This document shows positions 46,155-54,792 of a stretch of DNA of 64,000 nt, in pieces; the first letter of the stretch is position 1; every line of letters starts with the position of its first letter. The stretch spans positions 1 to 64,000 of the forward strand of contig OY760624.1 in assembly GCA_963663775.1 (NCBI GenBank), given 5' to 3'. This stretch comes from G963663775 sp963663775 (GTDB taxonomy: Bacteria; Bacillota; Clostridia; Oscillospirales; Butyricicoccaceae). The notes under the pieces were generated by a model. It was not told the DNA's origin, did not search any database, and worked only from the letters and a program-made list of their open reading frames with translations. The translations under genes and the position numbers were made by a program.

Positions 46155-46918
46155 TTACTTCAGCGGTTCAATGATCTCCCCAGTCTCTGCATCCACGAAC
46201 GGAACTTCATCCACCGGAGCAAGTGCCGACATGGAGAGGTTCGCCGTATAGGTCTTGACCTGCTCCACCATCTGACCCACTGCGTTCTTTTCCGTTGCAG
46301 TCAATTCACGCTCAAAGGAAAAGAACGCCTGAGAAAATGCAATGCCGGAATTGTTCGTTGCCTTGCGGAGCGAAATCTTCGTCACGATCTGACTGAGTTT
46401 TCTCGCCTTGGACAGTTGGCGCTTCACATACTTCTGGAACTCTTTCAGACTTCCCGTGGGAAGGGAGAGCACCATTGGGAACAGTTCGCCCTCCATCAGA
46501 ATGTAAATCATACGGCGGTTCTTGCATGCCTTACCCTGACCGTCACCGCTGCCAAACTGATTATAAGGACAGGTCGCACAACTGCCGCCGGGAGTACCGT
46601 TTCCGGTAACACCGTCAAAAGAACCACAGTCCGGGGGATTGCTGCCACCAGCATATTTTTCGATGTAATACGCATAGGCAGGATGATGAAGGAGAATCAC
46701 TCCCGTCACCTCCTTGACCATCTGGGTATCGTCCCCATCACCATCAGGAATCTCAAATGCGGTCGAACCGCCTGCCGGAATCTTGATGCGGTCAAAGGTC
46801 AATTCCATTCCTGCCAGATCTTCCATCATTGCATCATTGAGCGCTTCCAATTTGAAAGTGCTGAAAATCCGCCTACAACAGCCATTTCCGTTGTTTCATT
46901 GCTTTTCTTCTCTGCCAT
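46155..46918 (-). pseudogene. Conserved phage/ICE protein with four-Cys motif, frameshifted near N-terminus
   Basis: ATG 46918 has a GGAGG site and reads 30 residues (MAEKKSNETTEMAVVGGFSA) to a stop. The remaining 230 residues (from about 46850) continue in the -1 frame: ALNDAMMEDLAGMELTFDRI, then PPDCGSFDG and CATCPYNQFG...ACKN (four Cys, possible metal site). A one-base deletion around 46855-46880 explains it; no canonical slippery heptamer is seen. Function unknown; sits beside the polymerase fragment. Confidence 0.7.
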
Positions 46919-46970
46919 CTTTGTGTCCTCCATAAAATATAAATTTGTTTCTGCGTTGATTGAATCCGGC

Positions 46971-47381
46971 TTACCCCTTGCGTATGCCGACGGATGTTTT
47001 CTCAAATGTGTTGACCATATCTGAGAGCCATGCAGGAACTGCATCATCATTGACAGCCATCTGTTCCTTGACAAAGGATGCCAAAGTGTTGGCATTGACC
47101 GTTTCCGTAACGATATCGCCATATCCGTTCTGTTTTAGTGCCATAATCATCTCATCCTTGCGACCTGCTGCCGGAGATGCATACAATCGGCTGCTCAGAT
47201 AAAATGTAGATCCATTACGGGAGAATCGGTCACACTCGGCATCGGCCATCGCATCCGAGAGAGCCAAGTCGAGTTTTTCAATCTCGGCACTCACTTCCTT
47301 GGACTGTGCATCCAGTTCCTTCTTTTTTTCCTTGGCAGCCTTTAGTGCATCTGCCAGTTCAAAAATGTGTGCGTTTTCCAT
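46971..47381 (-). CDS. Phage/ICE coiled-coil protein, unknown
   Basis: 136 residues. N-terminal coiled coil (about 10-50, Lys/Glu/Leu-rich) and a C-terminal domain with ALKQNGYGDIVTETVNANTL. ATG 47381 follows aaggaggg. Conserved position between helicase and the four-Cys protein in such modules; no function can be assigned. Confidence 0.65.
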   Translation of the reverse strand: MENAHIFELADALKAAKEKKKELDAQSKEVSAEIEKLDLALSDAMADAECDRFSRNGSTFYLSSRLYASPAAGRKDEMIMALKQNGYGDIVTETVNANTLASFVKEQMAVNDDAVPAWLSDMVNTFEKTSVGIRKG

Positions 47382-47446
47382 GGGTTCATTCCCTCCTTTC
47401 ACATACCTGCCGAGAAAAACAACCCCCTGCTTTTCCGGCAGTAGCC

Positions 47447-48886
47447 TTAATTTAAAAATGGATTACAACCCTTGCGGTAATCATCCACGAGTGTTCTTGC
47501 AAGATCAACCTTGTTACGGAGGGCTTGGAGCACCTTTTTGTCTATGGTATCTTTGGCAATCAGATAAATGTAATGGCAGTCATTTTTCTGCGATACACGA
47601 TGGATTCTCGCTTTTGCCTGCTCAAAATTCGACATAGAGTAGTCCAGAGAGAAGAACACCATCGTGGATGCCGCTGTCAGCGTGATACCAAGACCGGCTG
47701 CGGCAATCTGCCCGACAAATACACGGCAATCCGCATCATTCTGGAATCGGCTAATCTCTTCGGAACGGTTTTTTACACCGCCCCGCACAACCGCATATCC
47801 AATGTTCTTCTTTTCAAGCAGGTCCTGAATATCGTTCAATTCCGATACAAACCTCGCCATGACCACAATTTTCTTATCTTCTTCCATAGCAGAATCGATA
47901 ATATCCGCAAGCGCATCAAGCTTTGCCGTGCTGACAGGATTGGTATCGCCCTCGTCATCCGTCAAATGACCGCCTGTCACCTGGGACAACCGGAGCAACT
48001 TTGTAAGTACATTGACCGCCGACACTTCAGAATCCGCCAGTTCTGTATAGGACTCCTTCTCCAACTGGGTGTAAATCTTCATTGCCTTTGGCTCCAGTTC
48101 CACCGTACGCACTTCCTCTGTAATTTCCGGTAAATCCAGACATTCGGCTTTTGTCACACGGAATGCGATGGAATGCATCCGCTGCAGGAAATCTTCTGCC
48201 ATCGTCTTTCTGAAGCGGGGGATGTGGTTTCCGTATCCGACCATGTCAAAATATTTGTTGCGAAACGCATAGAAACTGTCACCAAAAATCTGGCGGTTCA
48301 GAAACCGATACTGTGAGAACACATCCTGCTCTTTGTTCGTGATCACGGTACCTGTCAAGAGGAGTTTATACTGCGCCCTGTCACCAAGATGGTGCATTGC
48401 CTTGGACTGTGCCGTTCTGGCTTCTTTTACCTTGTGGGCTTCGTCAGCAATAATAAGGTCTGGGTTGAATGCCATGAGTTCCTTTTCCAGTCGCCATGCG
48501 GATTCATAGTTGATCACTACAATCTCCAAACCACTCCCGCTCGGCTTTTTCAGCTGCTCTTTTTTCTTTGCACTGCTGCCCTGTAAAACAGTCAGCGTGT
48601 ATGGAAATGCAGCAAATTTCTCGTATTCCTCATCCCAGACACCCACAATTGAAAGAGGAGCCACAACCAGAACACGGTGGATAAGTCCGAACTGATATAA
48701 GATGCCGGATATTGCCACAGAAACGATTGTTTTTCCGCAGCCCATTTCCATAAGGAGTGCCACCCCCCGACTCCGGTTAGAGAGTGAGGGGAGTAACCCA
48801 AATTTCTCACAGGCGAAATCAAATGCCTGCTGTTGGTGCAGATACGGTTTTGCTTTTAGTGGCATTGGTAAGCTGTTGCCTGCCAT
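47447..48886 (-). CDS. SNF2/DEAD-box family helicase
   Basis: 479 residues. Motif I LMEMGCGKTIVSVA, motif Ia VVAPLSIVGVW, motif II IIADEAHKVK, motif III LLLTGT, motif V VGQIAAAGLGITLTAAS and motif VI QAKARIHRVSQ. A superfamily 2 phage replication helicase or translocase. ATG overlaps the MazF-like stop by one base (TGATG). Confidence 0.92.
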   Translation of the reverse strand: MAGNSLPMPLKAKPYLHQQQAFDFACEKFGLLPSLSNRSRGVALLMEMGCGKTIVSVAISGILYQFGLIHRVLVVAPLSIVGVWDEEYEKFAAFPYTLTVLQGSSAKKKEQLKKPSGSGLEIVVINYESAWRLEKELMAFNPDLIIADEAHKVKEARTAQSKAMHHLGDRAQYKLLLTGTVITNKEQDVFSQYRFLNRQIFGDSFYAFRNKYFDMVGYGNHIPRFRKTMAEDFLQRMHSIAFRVTKAECLDLPEITEEVRTVELEPKAMKIYTQLEKESYTELADSEVSAVNVLTKLLRLSQVTGGHLTDDEGDTNPVSTAKLDALADIIDSAMEEDKKIVVMARFVSELNDIQDLLEKKNIGYAVVRGGVKNRSEEISRFQNDADCRVFVGQIAAAGLGITLTAASTMVFFSLDYSMSNFEQAKARIHRVSQKNDCHYIYLIAKDTIDKKVLQALRNKVDLARTLVDDYRKGCNPFLN

Positions 48887-49251
48887 CAGGCCACCTCCAA
48901 TCCCAAAGACACCCGAACCGCCGCATCAATTCTGCTGATGTCCTCCGCTCTCAGCTTGGTCACAACACTCAGAATATCCGACTTATCAATGGTGGCAAGT
49001 TGCTCTGCTTGAGCAACGGAGACCTTCATGTTGTCATAGTGCTGAAGCAGAACATGGGTCTTCATATCCAGCCGTTTCAGCCGAGATGACAAATAGCAGA
49101 CAATTACAGTAGGACTATATTTGTTGCCCGTGTCGTTCTGGATAATGACCGCCGGGTGATTGCCCATCATTACACTGCCGTTGGACTGATGGTTCCTCAC
49201 AAAAACTACGGTGCCTCTGATTAATTCGTTCATCTGTGTATCACTGTTCAT
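48886..49251 (-). CDS. PemK/MazF-like toxin-fold protein
   Basis: 121 residues. RGTVVFVRNHQSNGSVMMGN and HPAVIIQNDTGNKYSPTVIV are the MazF-fold strands. No antitoxin gene is adjacent; in phage modules such proteins occur alone. ATG 49251 is chosen for ggaggacataaca; it overlaps the previous gene by about 11 bases. May be a domesticated nuclease, not necessarily a toxin. Confidence 0.8.
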   Translation of the reverse strand: MNSDTQMNELIRGTVVFVRNHQSNGSVMMGNHPAVIIQNDTGNKYSPTVIVCYLSSRLKRLDMKTHVLLQHYDNMKVSVAQAEQLATIDKSDILSVVTKLRAEDISRIDAAVRVSLGLEVA

Positions 49252-49453
49252 TGTTATGTCCTCCTTTAATTTCATGGATTTCTACGGTCTCCACGGTCTT
49301 TCCTGGTGTTAATACCAGTACCTCGGTAAATTCTCCAAAGAGCAGGGTAAGCAGACGCTGCGGAAAACACTTCACGGTGCCATTCAGAACGGTTCTCTTA
49401 TGACCATTGCGGTCGGAAATGTTGATTCGCACTTTATGCTGCAGATTTTTCAT
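49241..49453 (-). CDS. Small phage/ICE protein, paralogue of 58019-58225
   Basis: 70 residues. It and the 68-residue protein at 58019-58225 share the same pattern: KVRINISDRNGHKRTVLNG against KIIINVTDPSGKKATVLRG, then LLFGEFTEVLVLTPGKTVE against FLFGDFTQVYLLAPGQSV. Function unknown. Confidence 0.75.
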   Translation of the reverse strand: MKNLQHKVRINISDRNGHKRTVLNGTVKCFPQRLLTLLFGEFTEVLVLTPGKTVETVEIHEIKGGHNNEQ

Positions 49454-49551
49454 TATCTTTTTCCTCCAATTGTTGAACGGGTCTGCACCCGGAGGTTATT
49501 GCTCCCTCTGCAATCAGCCGGAAACAACAACCCCCACGGCGGACACGGTGT

Positions 49552-50169
49552 TTACTCTTCGCTCTTGCCCCTACGTTTGCGGGGAACAGGGGTGTCAAAA
49601 TACTTACAAGCACGAGTGATGATTTTCCTCCAGCGGTTGCTGACTGCCTGCTGTGTTACAGCTTTACCCGTGGCTTTAATTTCCTCACGGCGGATTTCTT
49701 CCAACTGTTTCATAGAACCGAGGTGTGCATACACCAGGTTCTGCTGGTCTTCCGTTAATGTAGAGATGAATGCAATTACCTTTTCTACGGCTTCATCTGT
49801 GACCTCGTCTTCCGGGAAGATCAGGGAAAGGATATCCGCCTGCTTGTCCACGATGTCTTCGATAGGGTCAGTATGATTTTCTTCGCCATCATCGCTGTGC
49901 TTTCGCTGTTTGTTGCGGAAACTGTAATCAGTATTTTCTTCCTGATAACGTTCAGAGAGCTCCCAATCATGGTCATCCTCGTCAAGCATGATGACCAACT
50001 CCTCGGTGATACCGTCATTTCCAATTTCATAGTAGTGAGTAATATCGCACTTGCTTTCCTCGTCCCAGACGATGTAGGCTAACTTGCCATCCTCCGTCAC
50101 GAATGAACAACGATTAGGGTTGTAACGACTCTTGCGGTTAAATGATGCGTTGTTCTTTGTTTCTTTCAT
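49552..50169 (-). CDS. Sigma-70 region 4-like phage regulator
   Basis: 205 residues. The acidic N-terminal half is followed by a C-terminal sigma-factor-like HTH (LTEDQQNLVYAHLGSMKQLE, then KAVTQQAVSNRWRKI). Equivalent in position to the 187-residue protein at 58313-58876. Probably recruits RNA polymerase to element promoters. ATG 50169 follows agga. Confidence 0.75.
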   Translation of the reverse strand: MKETKNNASFNRKSRYNPNRCSFVTEDGKLAYIVWDEESKCDITHYYEIGNDGITEELVIMLDEDDHDWELSERYQEENTDYSFRNKQRKHSDDGEENHTDPIEDIVDKQADILSLIFPEDEVTDEAVEKVIAFISTLTEDQQNLVYAHLGSMKQLEEIRREEIKATGKAVTQQAVSNRWRKIITRACKYFDTPVPRKRRGKSEE

Positions 50170-50214
50170 CTTTGCGTCCTTTCCGCCCAGATGGGTGGCG
50201 GCAGGGACACAAAA

Positions 50215-50244
50215 AGAGCCGATGTAATGATGTACACCGACTCT
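50215..50244 (-). promoter_or_regulatory. Leader hairpin of sigma-like gene, module A
   Basis: A 12-base stem with two wobbles (50215-50226 with 50233-50244) containing gccgatgta, just upstream of the sigma-like gene at 50169. The corresponding leader in module B (58941-59026) contains gccgaatgt in its outer stem. The rest of the gap 50170-50458 holds no gene. Confidence 0.4.
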
Positions 50245-50458
50245 GATACCGAAAATTGGCATGACAAAGCACGGTGGGTACATCATTTGTCAGTCCACGG
50301 CTATACCGTGAATTTGACTCTTGATGTATCCCGCCGCCTTAATGCGCATCTCAGGCTATGAGATTATTTTTTTGATACTTGAGTGCTTGTCCCCAAATGG
50401 GAGAGATAAGAGGGTTGATTATTCAAATCAGTCGCTTTTCATCTCAAGTTCCGAGATC

Positions 50459-50596
50459 TTATTTCTTTCTCGATTTGTTCTGTGCTAATGCACTGCCTGC
50501 TACTGACTTCGCAGTTTTTCCGTAACGACCATTACGCAGGACTTTACTTGCTTTAGAAGCAACCAGCCTTGATGTTTGATTAGTGTTTTTAGCCAT
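50459..50596 (-). CDS. Small basic phage/ICE protein, paralogue of 59061-59207
   Basis: 45 residues: SRLVASKASKVLRNGRYGKT and SVAGSALAQNKS. The 48-residue protein at 59061-59207 has the same pattern (VASKASSILRDG, SVAASALSQ). Basic and Ala/Ser-rich, possibly nucleic-acid binding. ATG 50596 follows aaggtgat. Confidence 0.75.
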   Translation of the reverse strand: MAKNTNQTSRLVASKASKVLRNGRYGKTAKSVAGSALAQNKSRKK

Positions 50597-50764
50597 GAAT
50601 ATCACCTTCCTTTCTAGCTTTTTGGCTTTTCCTCCTATTTTTATCCAATAAATTGGTGTTCTCCAATTTTTATTGTGTTTTTTGACAAAAAATGATAAAA
50701 TATACACAGTGGTTTCTTAAACTGTCTAAACTATATCAAATCGAATTTCTTATTTTGGACTCTT

Positions 50765-50791
50765 TAGGACAAGCTAGGACAAATAGGACAA
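50765..50791 (+). repeat. Three direct repeats taggacaa in the ABC-3C leader
   Basis: Copies at 50765-50772, 50775-50782 and 50784-50791, spaced 9-10 bases, so nearly one helical turn apart. They lie just upstream of the ribosome site of the ABC-three-component operon, suggesting a regulator-binding array. Confidence 0.5.
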
Positions 50792-50809
50792 AAATAATGA
50801 GAGGGAAAT

Positions 50810-51976
50810 ATGATGCTTTTCACAGAATTAATGCATTCAATTCATCCCCATCTAATGAAAGATGCGGATGTACCATCTTTCACAAGGAATATTATTCAGA
50901 TGCTATGTAATATCCCTGAGGAAGATTGGTATACAAAAAAAGACCCATCTTCGGAACAAAGTTACAAAGATGGGTCTTTAAGAAAATTTTATAATAGAGG
51001 AATCTCAAAAAAGTTAGCTAAATCTATGCTTGCTGTTGATGTGCTAACAAAAGCAAACTTTGTTAATTCCATAAACCATCCAAATCGAGATGATATTGTC
51101 CTTGATGGATTAGTTGATGATGTAAAACCATTCTGTGATGACACCACAGATGTTGATACTCAAAATGTCGCTGATGTTCTTTTTGAATTATTTTACAAAT
51201 CTCTGGAATATATCGTAACTCCAGAATTAGAAAATGACAGAAAAATCCGAAGGGGAGAGACCATTTCAGACCGCGCTAAAGGTACTTTTGGATCTGGTCT
51301 TCTTGATGATTGCAAATATACCTGCTCTATGCCACTTTGTGGGAAGCATCTTCAAACTATATCACCGCATAATCAAACTGTATCTGATTATGCCGTCATC
51401 CCTATAGAAGAAACCAAGGGCGCTAAATATGAAAATGTTATAGCGGTCTGCCATGATTGTTTCCAAAAATACACTCTTTCTCATACAAAAGCTGAAGAAA
51501 AATCATTAAAAGTTGTTAAGAAGCTTCAATCAGATGCCCGTAGTTGTAGGCAGACTCTAGATGATATTGCCATTAACAGAGGCATAGAGCTGGTAATAGA
51601 AAATCTTTCAAAAGTGAATCCATCAGAACTGAGAGAACTTACCTATGACCCTGTTTCAGTGTCAGAAAAGATAAATGAGAACGAATGCTATTTTCTGACC
51701 TATGACATAAATAACAATGTTGTCCGTTACTATCATTACATACAAAAGACTATGCAAAATTTAGCTATGAAAAATGTCTATAGTGATGATCTTATCCGTG
51801 CTCAAATAAAGGAGTCCTATTTACAATTAGAAAAGAGAAAATTAACTCCAGAACAGATTTTCTCTGAGTTATCTGAGAGAATACGAAGAATCACAAATCA
51901 GGATATCCGATTTTGCTATATCGTTGTTTCATATTTTGTACAGTCATGTGAGGTGTTTCATGCTATTACCAAATAA
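50810..51976 (+). CDS. ABC-three-component system effector-type protein with HNH-like Cys pairs
   Basis: 388 residues. A treble-clef/HNH-like region has Cys172/Cys177 (CSMPLC) and Cys214/Cys217 (CHDC) with IAVCHDC preceded by YENV. The usual HNH His is replaced (SDYAVIP), so catalysis is uncertain. The C-terminal 130 residues are helical, as expected for the ABC-3C C-terminal domain. ATG ATG start after gagaggg. Overlaps the middle component by 17 bases. Belongs by context to ABC-3C conflict systems. Confidence 0.75.
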   Translation: MMLFTELMHSIHPHLMKDADVPSFTRNIIQMLCNIPEEDWYTKKDPSSEQSYKDGSLRKFYNRGISKKLAKSMLAVDVLTKANFVNSINHPNRDDIVLDGLVDDVKPFCDDTTDVDTQNVADVLFELFYKSLEYIVTPELENDRKIRRGETISDRAKGTFGSGLLDDCKYTCSMPLCGKHLQTISPHNQTVSDYAVIPIEETKGAKYENVIAVCHDCFQKYTLSHTKAEEKSLKVVKKLQSDARSCRQTLDDIAINRGIELVIENLSKVNPSELRELTYDPVSVSEKINENECYFLTYDINNNVVRYYHYIQKTMQNLAMKNVYSDDLIRAQIKESYLQLEKRKLTPEQIFSELSERIRRITNQDIRFCYIVVSYFVQSCEVFHAITK

Positions 51977-52178
51977 ATTATTCTCCTATAATCAAAGTAT
52001 TCTATCTAAGCTACCAATTTTTATGAAGAGTTTAGATACTGCACAAATCCCTAAAAAGTTATATCAAACCTTGCACAGTTCCATTAGTAGCCCTTTAGAA
52101 TTTATGGATGTTTTGGATTGTTTGTATGCTCTTTCAAAAATAAATATCGATGATGAAGGGAGAATTTACAAATGCTAA
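51960..52178 (+). CDS. ABC-three-component system middle component
   Basis: 72 residues: MLLPNKLFSYNQSILSKLP at the N-terminus and DVLDCLYALSKINIDDEG at the C-terminus, the small winged-helix-like middle component pattern of ABC-3C systems. ATG 51960 follows gaggtg. Overlaps both neighbours (17 and 7 bases), so the three are translated together. Confidence 0.8.
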   Translation: MLLPNKLFSYNQSILSKLPIFMKSLDTAQIPKKLYQTLHSSISSPLEFMDVLDCLYALSKINIDDEGRIYKC

Positions 52179-53833
52179 AAGAAATATACAGTCCCCTTCT
52201 TAAGACTGCTGAGAGACCTAGTGGAAAAATAGAATTTCATAATGGACTCAATGTCATTTTAGGAAGTAAAGTTGGTACAACCTCTATCGGGAAATCAACT
52301 GCACTTCTTATTATTGATTTTGTATTTGGCGGAGATACTTATGCCAAGAGTGATGCCGTAAAAGAGCTTGGAAATCATACAATCTATTTTACATTTACTT
52401 TTGATGATATAGACTATTGCTTTGCAAGGACAACCGATTCCTCTTCAAACCTAGGAATTCTAGATGCTAATGAAAATATAATTTCTACCAAAAGCAAAGA
52501 AGATTTTATATCATGGTTGGCCGAACAGTACCACCTGAATTATGAAGGCTTAAAGTTCAGAAATACCATTAGTAGATTTTTCCGTATATACGGAAAGAAT
52601 AATTATAACGAACGGCGACCTCTTCAAACAAGAGGTGGCACTGAGTCGCAAAAGGATGCTATAAAAATTTTGGTTGCACTATTTAATCGTTATGGAGAAG
52701 TTAAGGCTTTTGAAGAACAAATTCATGATGCTGACGAGCGAATAGCTGCATTTAGACAAGCTAGAAAATATGAGTTTATTCCCTCCGCTGTAGATGGAAC
52801 CAAGAAATATGAAGATAACCTCGCTATTATTTCCTCTCTTATGCAAGAAAAGGAGAAACTTGAGGCCACTAATAACAGTGGAGTTAGCTCATCTGATGTT
52901 GAAAAAGCCAATCAAATAAATGATTTGAAACTACAACTTAGAGACGCCCGTGTTAGTCTTAAACAAAAACAGAGTGATTTACACCTTATCAATTTGAATA
53001 TTACTCAAGGTGTATACCCTACTGAGGCTGATTTAAAAAGTCTTGCAGTTTTCTTTCCAGAAGCAGATTTTCAAAAACTAATGGATATCGAGCGTTTTCA
53101 CAATAAGATACAAAAAATCTTAGAAGAAGAACTCCTAGACGCTAAATCGAAAGCAGAACAGGAAATCAAGCCTTTTGAATCGTTAGTTGATGACCTGCAA
53201 CAACAAATAGAAGCGGTTAATCCGTCTATGGCTTTTAGCCAAGAATTTCTTCATGCCTATACACAGCTCGACCGTAAAATTCATAAGCTCGAAGATGAGA
53301 ATGATGCCTTTATCACAAGGAATCGACTTCAAAACGAAAAGAAACTTGCGAACGAGCGATTAAAAAAGCATATGCGAATTATTCTTCATGAAATAGAGGT
53401 AATGATGCAAGAGAAGTTGACAGAAATAAGTGATTTTGTTTCAGAGGGAATTGATAACTTCCCAATCATCAGAATCAATGAAGTAGACAGTTATACCTTT
53501 GACACACCAAGAAACACAGGTACAGGAACTAACTACAAAGGTATGATTTTCTACGATCTTAGTGTTTTAAAGCTTACGAATTTACCGGCAATTGCTCATG
53601 ATTCGTTACTCTTCCCTTATATCTCGGATAGAAATATATGCAGATTGCTACAGCTATACTCAGAAGAAACCAGCAAGCAGATTTTCATATCTTTTGACCA
53701 TGAAAATAATTACGGCAAAGAAACTAAGGAGCTATTGCAGAAACATAAAGTTTTAAAGCTTGATGCAGAAAGCAATGCTCTATTTGGAAAGCAATGGGGC
53801 AGAAAGGATTCAACACATGAGAATTCAATATAA
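52172..53833 (+). CDS. ABC-three-component system ATPase (DUF2326 type)
   Basis: 553 residues. P-loop GTTSIGKSTAL (about 35-45), long central coiled coil (about 180-430) in SMC/RecN style, and a C-terminal ATPase half with LTNLPAIAHDSLLF and IFISFDHENNY. DUF2326-type ATPases are the motor of ABC-3C systems, thought to sense or process invading DNA. No membrane segments. Confidence 0.85.
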   Translation: MLKEIYSPLLKTAERPSGKIEFHNGLNVILGSKVGTTSIGKSTALLIIDFVFGGDTYAKSDAVKELGNHTIYFTFTFDDIDYCFARTTDSSSNLGILDANENIISTKSKEDFISWLAEQYHLNYEGLKFRNTISRFFRIYGKNNYNERRPLQTRGGTESQKDAIKILVALFNRYGEVKAFEEQIHDADERIAAFRQARKYEFIPSAVDGTKKYEDNLAIISSLMQEKEKLEATNNSGVSSSDVEKANQINDLKLQLRDARVSLKQKQSDLHLINLNITQGVYPTEADLKSLAVFFPEADFQKLMDIERFHNKIQKILEEELLDAKSKAEQEIKPFESLVDDLQQQIEAVNPSMAFSQEFLHAYTQLDRKIHKLEDENDAFITRNRLQNEKKLANERLKKHMRIILHEIEVMMQEKLTEISDFVSEGIDNFPIIRINEVDSYTFDTPRNTGTGTNYKGMIFYDLSVLKLTNLPAIAHDSLLFPYISDRNICRLLQLYSEETSKQIFISFDHENNYGKETKELLQKHKVLKLDAESNALFGKQWGRKDSTHENSI

Positions 53834-54020
53834 TAAACTGTTCAAATTGTTAATTGACAAGAATATGAGAAAAACTGATTTGAAGGAAAAGGCACAGATT
53901 AGTGCTAATTCTCTTGCAAAGCTCAGTAAGAATGAGCCTGTCAGATTTGATATCCTCATGAAAATTGCAGAAGCACTTGACTGTAAAATCGAAGATTTAT
54001 TTGAAACCGTCAAAGATTAA
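53817..54020 (+). CDS. Small XRE-type HTH regulator
   Basis: 67 residues, one Cro/CI-type HTH (KTDLKEKAQISANSLAKLSK). Overlaps the ABC ATPase 3' end by 17 bases. Related to the regulator at 60832-61065 (KKDLRNATGISTTTLAKLGK). As the fourth coupled gene it could autoregulate the ABC-3C operon or mark the start of the next unit. Confidence 0.85.
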   Translation: MRIQYNKLFKLLIDKNMRKTDLKEKAQISANSLAKLSKNEPVRFDILMKIAEALDCKIEDLFETVKD

Positions 54021-54034
54021 AGGCAGCATATTAA

Positions 54035-54325
54035 TTGAACCGATCAACGACTGTCACACTCACTAATATGTGCATGGTCTATGATGATAAAGGAAATGTG
54101 CTTGTAGAAGAAAAAGATGGCTCTATATATTTAGTTTTGTTATACAAGACAAACAAATTCTCAGGTCAACTAATACCACCCGATGAAGGCAATGTGTATT
54201 TAATGCCCTTAGAAGAACTTAAGAAAAAAGAACCACTATGGCATTTAGATAAAATGCTAGAAATCTTATGTGACAATGGAGCCAGTGAATGGTACTTTGA
54301 TGGCACAGAAGTTATGTTGAAATAA
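54035..54325 (+). CDS. Nudix-hydrolase-derived protein lacking the Nudix box
   Basis: 96 residues, TTG start. The N-terminus STTVTLTNMCMVYDDKGNVL and the C-terminal half (LLYKTNKFSGQLIPPDEG, MPLEELKKKEPLW, LDKMLEIL) match MutT-like Nudix proteins. The central stretch with the GX5EX7REUXEEXGU box is gone; the join falls at about 54119. The reading frame is kept. Hydrolase activity is therefore not expected. Could be a simple deletion remnant or a repurposed small protein. Confidence 0.7.
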   Translation: MNRSTTVTLTNMCMVYDDKGNVLVEEKDGSIYLVLLYKTNKFSGQLIPPDEGNVYLMPLEELKKKEPLWHLDKMLEILCDNGASEWYFDGTEVMLK

Positions 54326-54342
54326 TAGGAGGAAAAACAACT

Positions 54343-54739
54343 ATGCCAAGACAAACTAAAAAAACTTTAAGTGACTTTAATGTTTCAAACGAGATTCTCA
54401 GACAGGAATTTATTTCACTCACTAACGGTAACATAGAACTCAATGATTTAAGGCTTATATTTGAGGTGGGCCTATTAGACTTATCTTTATTCCCAAATAT
54501 TAATCTAAACGATACCGCTACATATATGGATTACCTTGAAAAATGGATAAAAGGATATACAGATGCCTCTTCAAATTTGCCTAGTAATCGTAAAGCATCT
54601 CCTAAAGGAAGTTGCTCTGACCCTGCAATTCAGACTATTGTCCAAATAGCAATGAACGCAGATGAAGAGTTCGCTTCTCGTATGTCTGCATACCATAATT
54701 TGTTCATGAGTGCTGAAAATATTCAAGGAAATCTGCTAG
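54343..54739 (+). pseudogene. Truncated gene, possibly type II restriction endonuclease N-terminus
   Basis: About 132 residues (from MPRQTKKTLSDFNVSNEIL to YHNLFMSAENIQGNLL), then the IS5-type element begins. The segment RMSAYHNLFMSAENIQGNLL resembles the start of the catalytic region of some type II restriction enzymes (SinI-like), a low-certainty recollection. The 3' part is not found beyond the IS. ATG follows aggaggaaaaac. Confidence 0.5.
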
Positions 54740-54792
54740 GGCAACACCGCACAAAGCTTTCGTGACAAAGGAAAAGATGATAAAATAGACGT

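Noticed and set aside
46840..46890. Programmed -1 frameshift in the four-Cys phage gene
   Set aside because: No X-XXY-YYZ heptamer or downstream stem is apparent, so a plain one-base deletion is simpler.
48886..49251. MazEF toxin-antitoxin module
   Set aside because: The toxin-fold protein has no adjacent antitoxin; the gene before it is a conserved phage protein with a paralogue at 58019, so only a MazF-like fold is claimed.
50682..50706. TTGACA promoter for the ABC-3C operon
   Set aside because: A good TTGACA exists at 50682, but the best following box (TATACA) is only 13 bases away; spacing is too short to claim.
50765..50791. CRISPR-like array or plasmid iterons
   Set aside because: Only three 8-base repeats without spacers and no replication initiator gene nearby; an operator array is more plausible.
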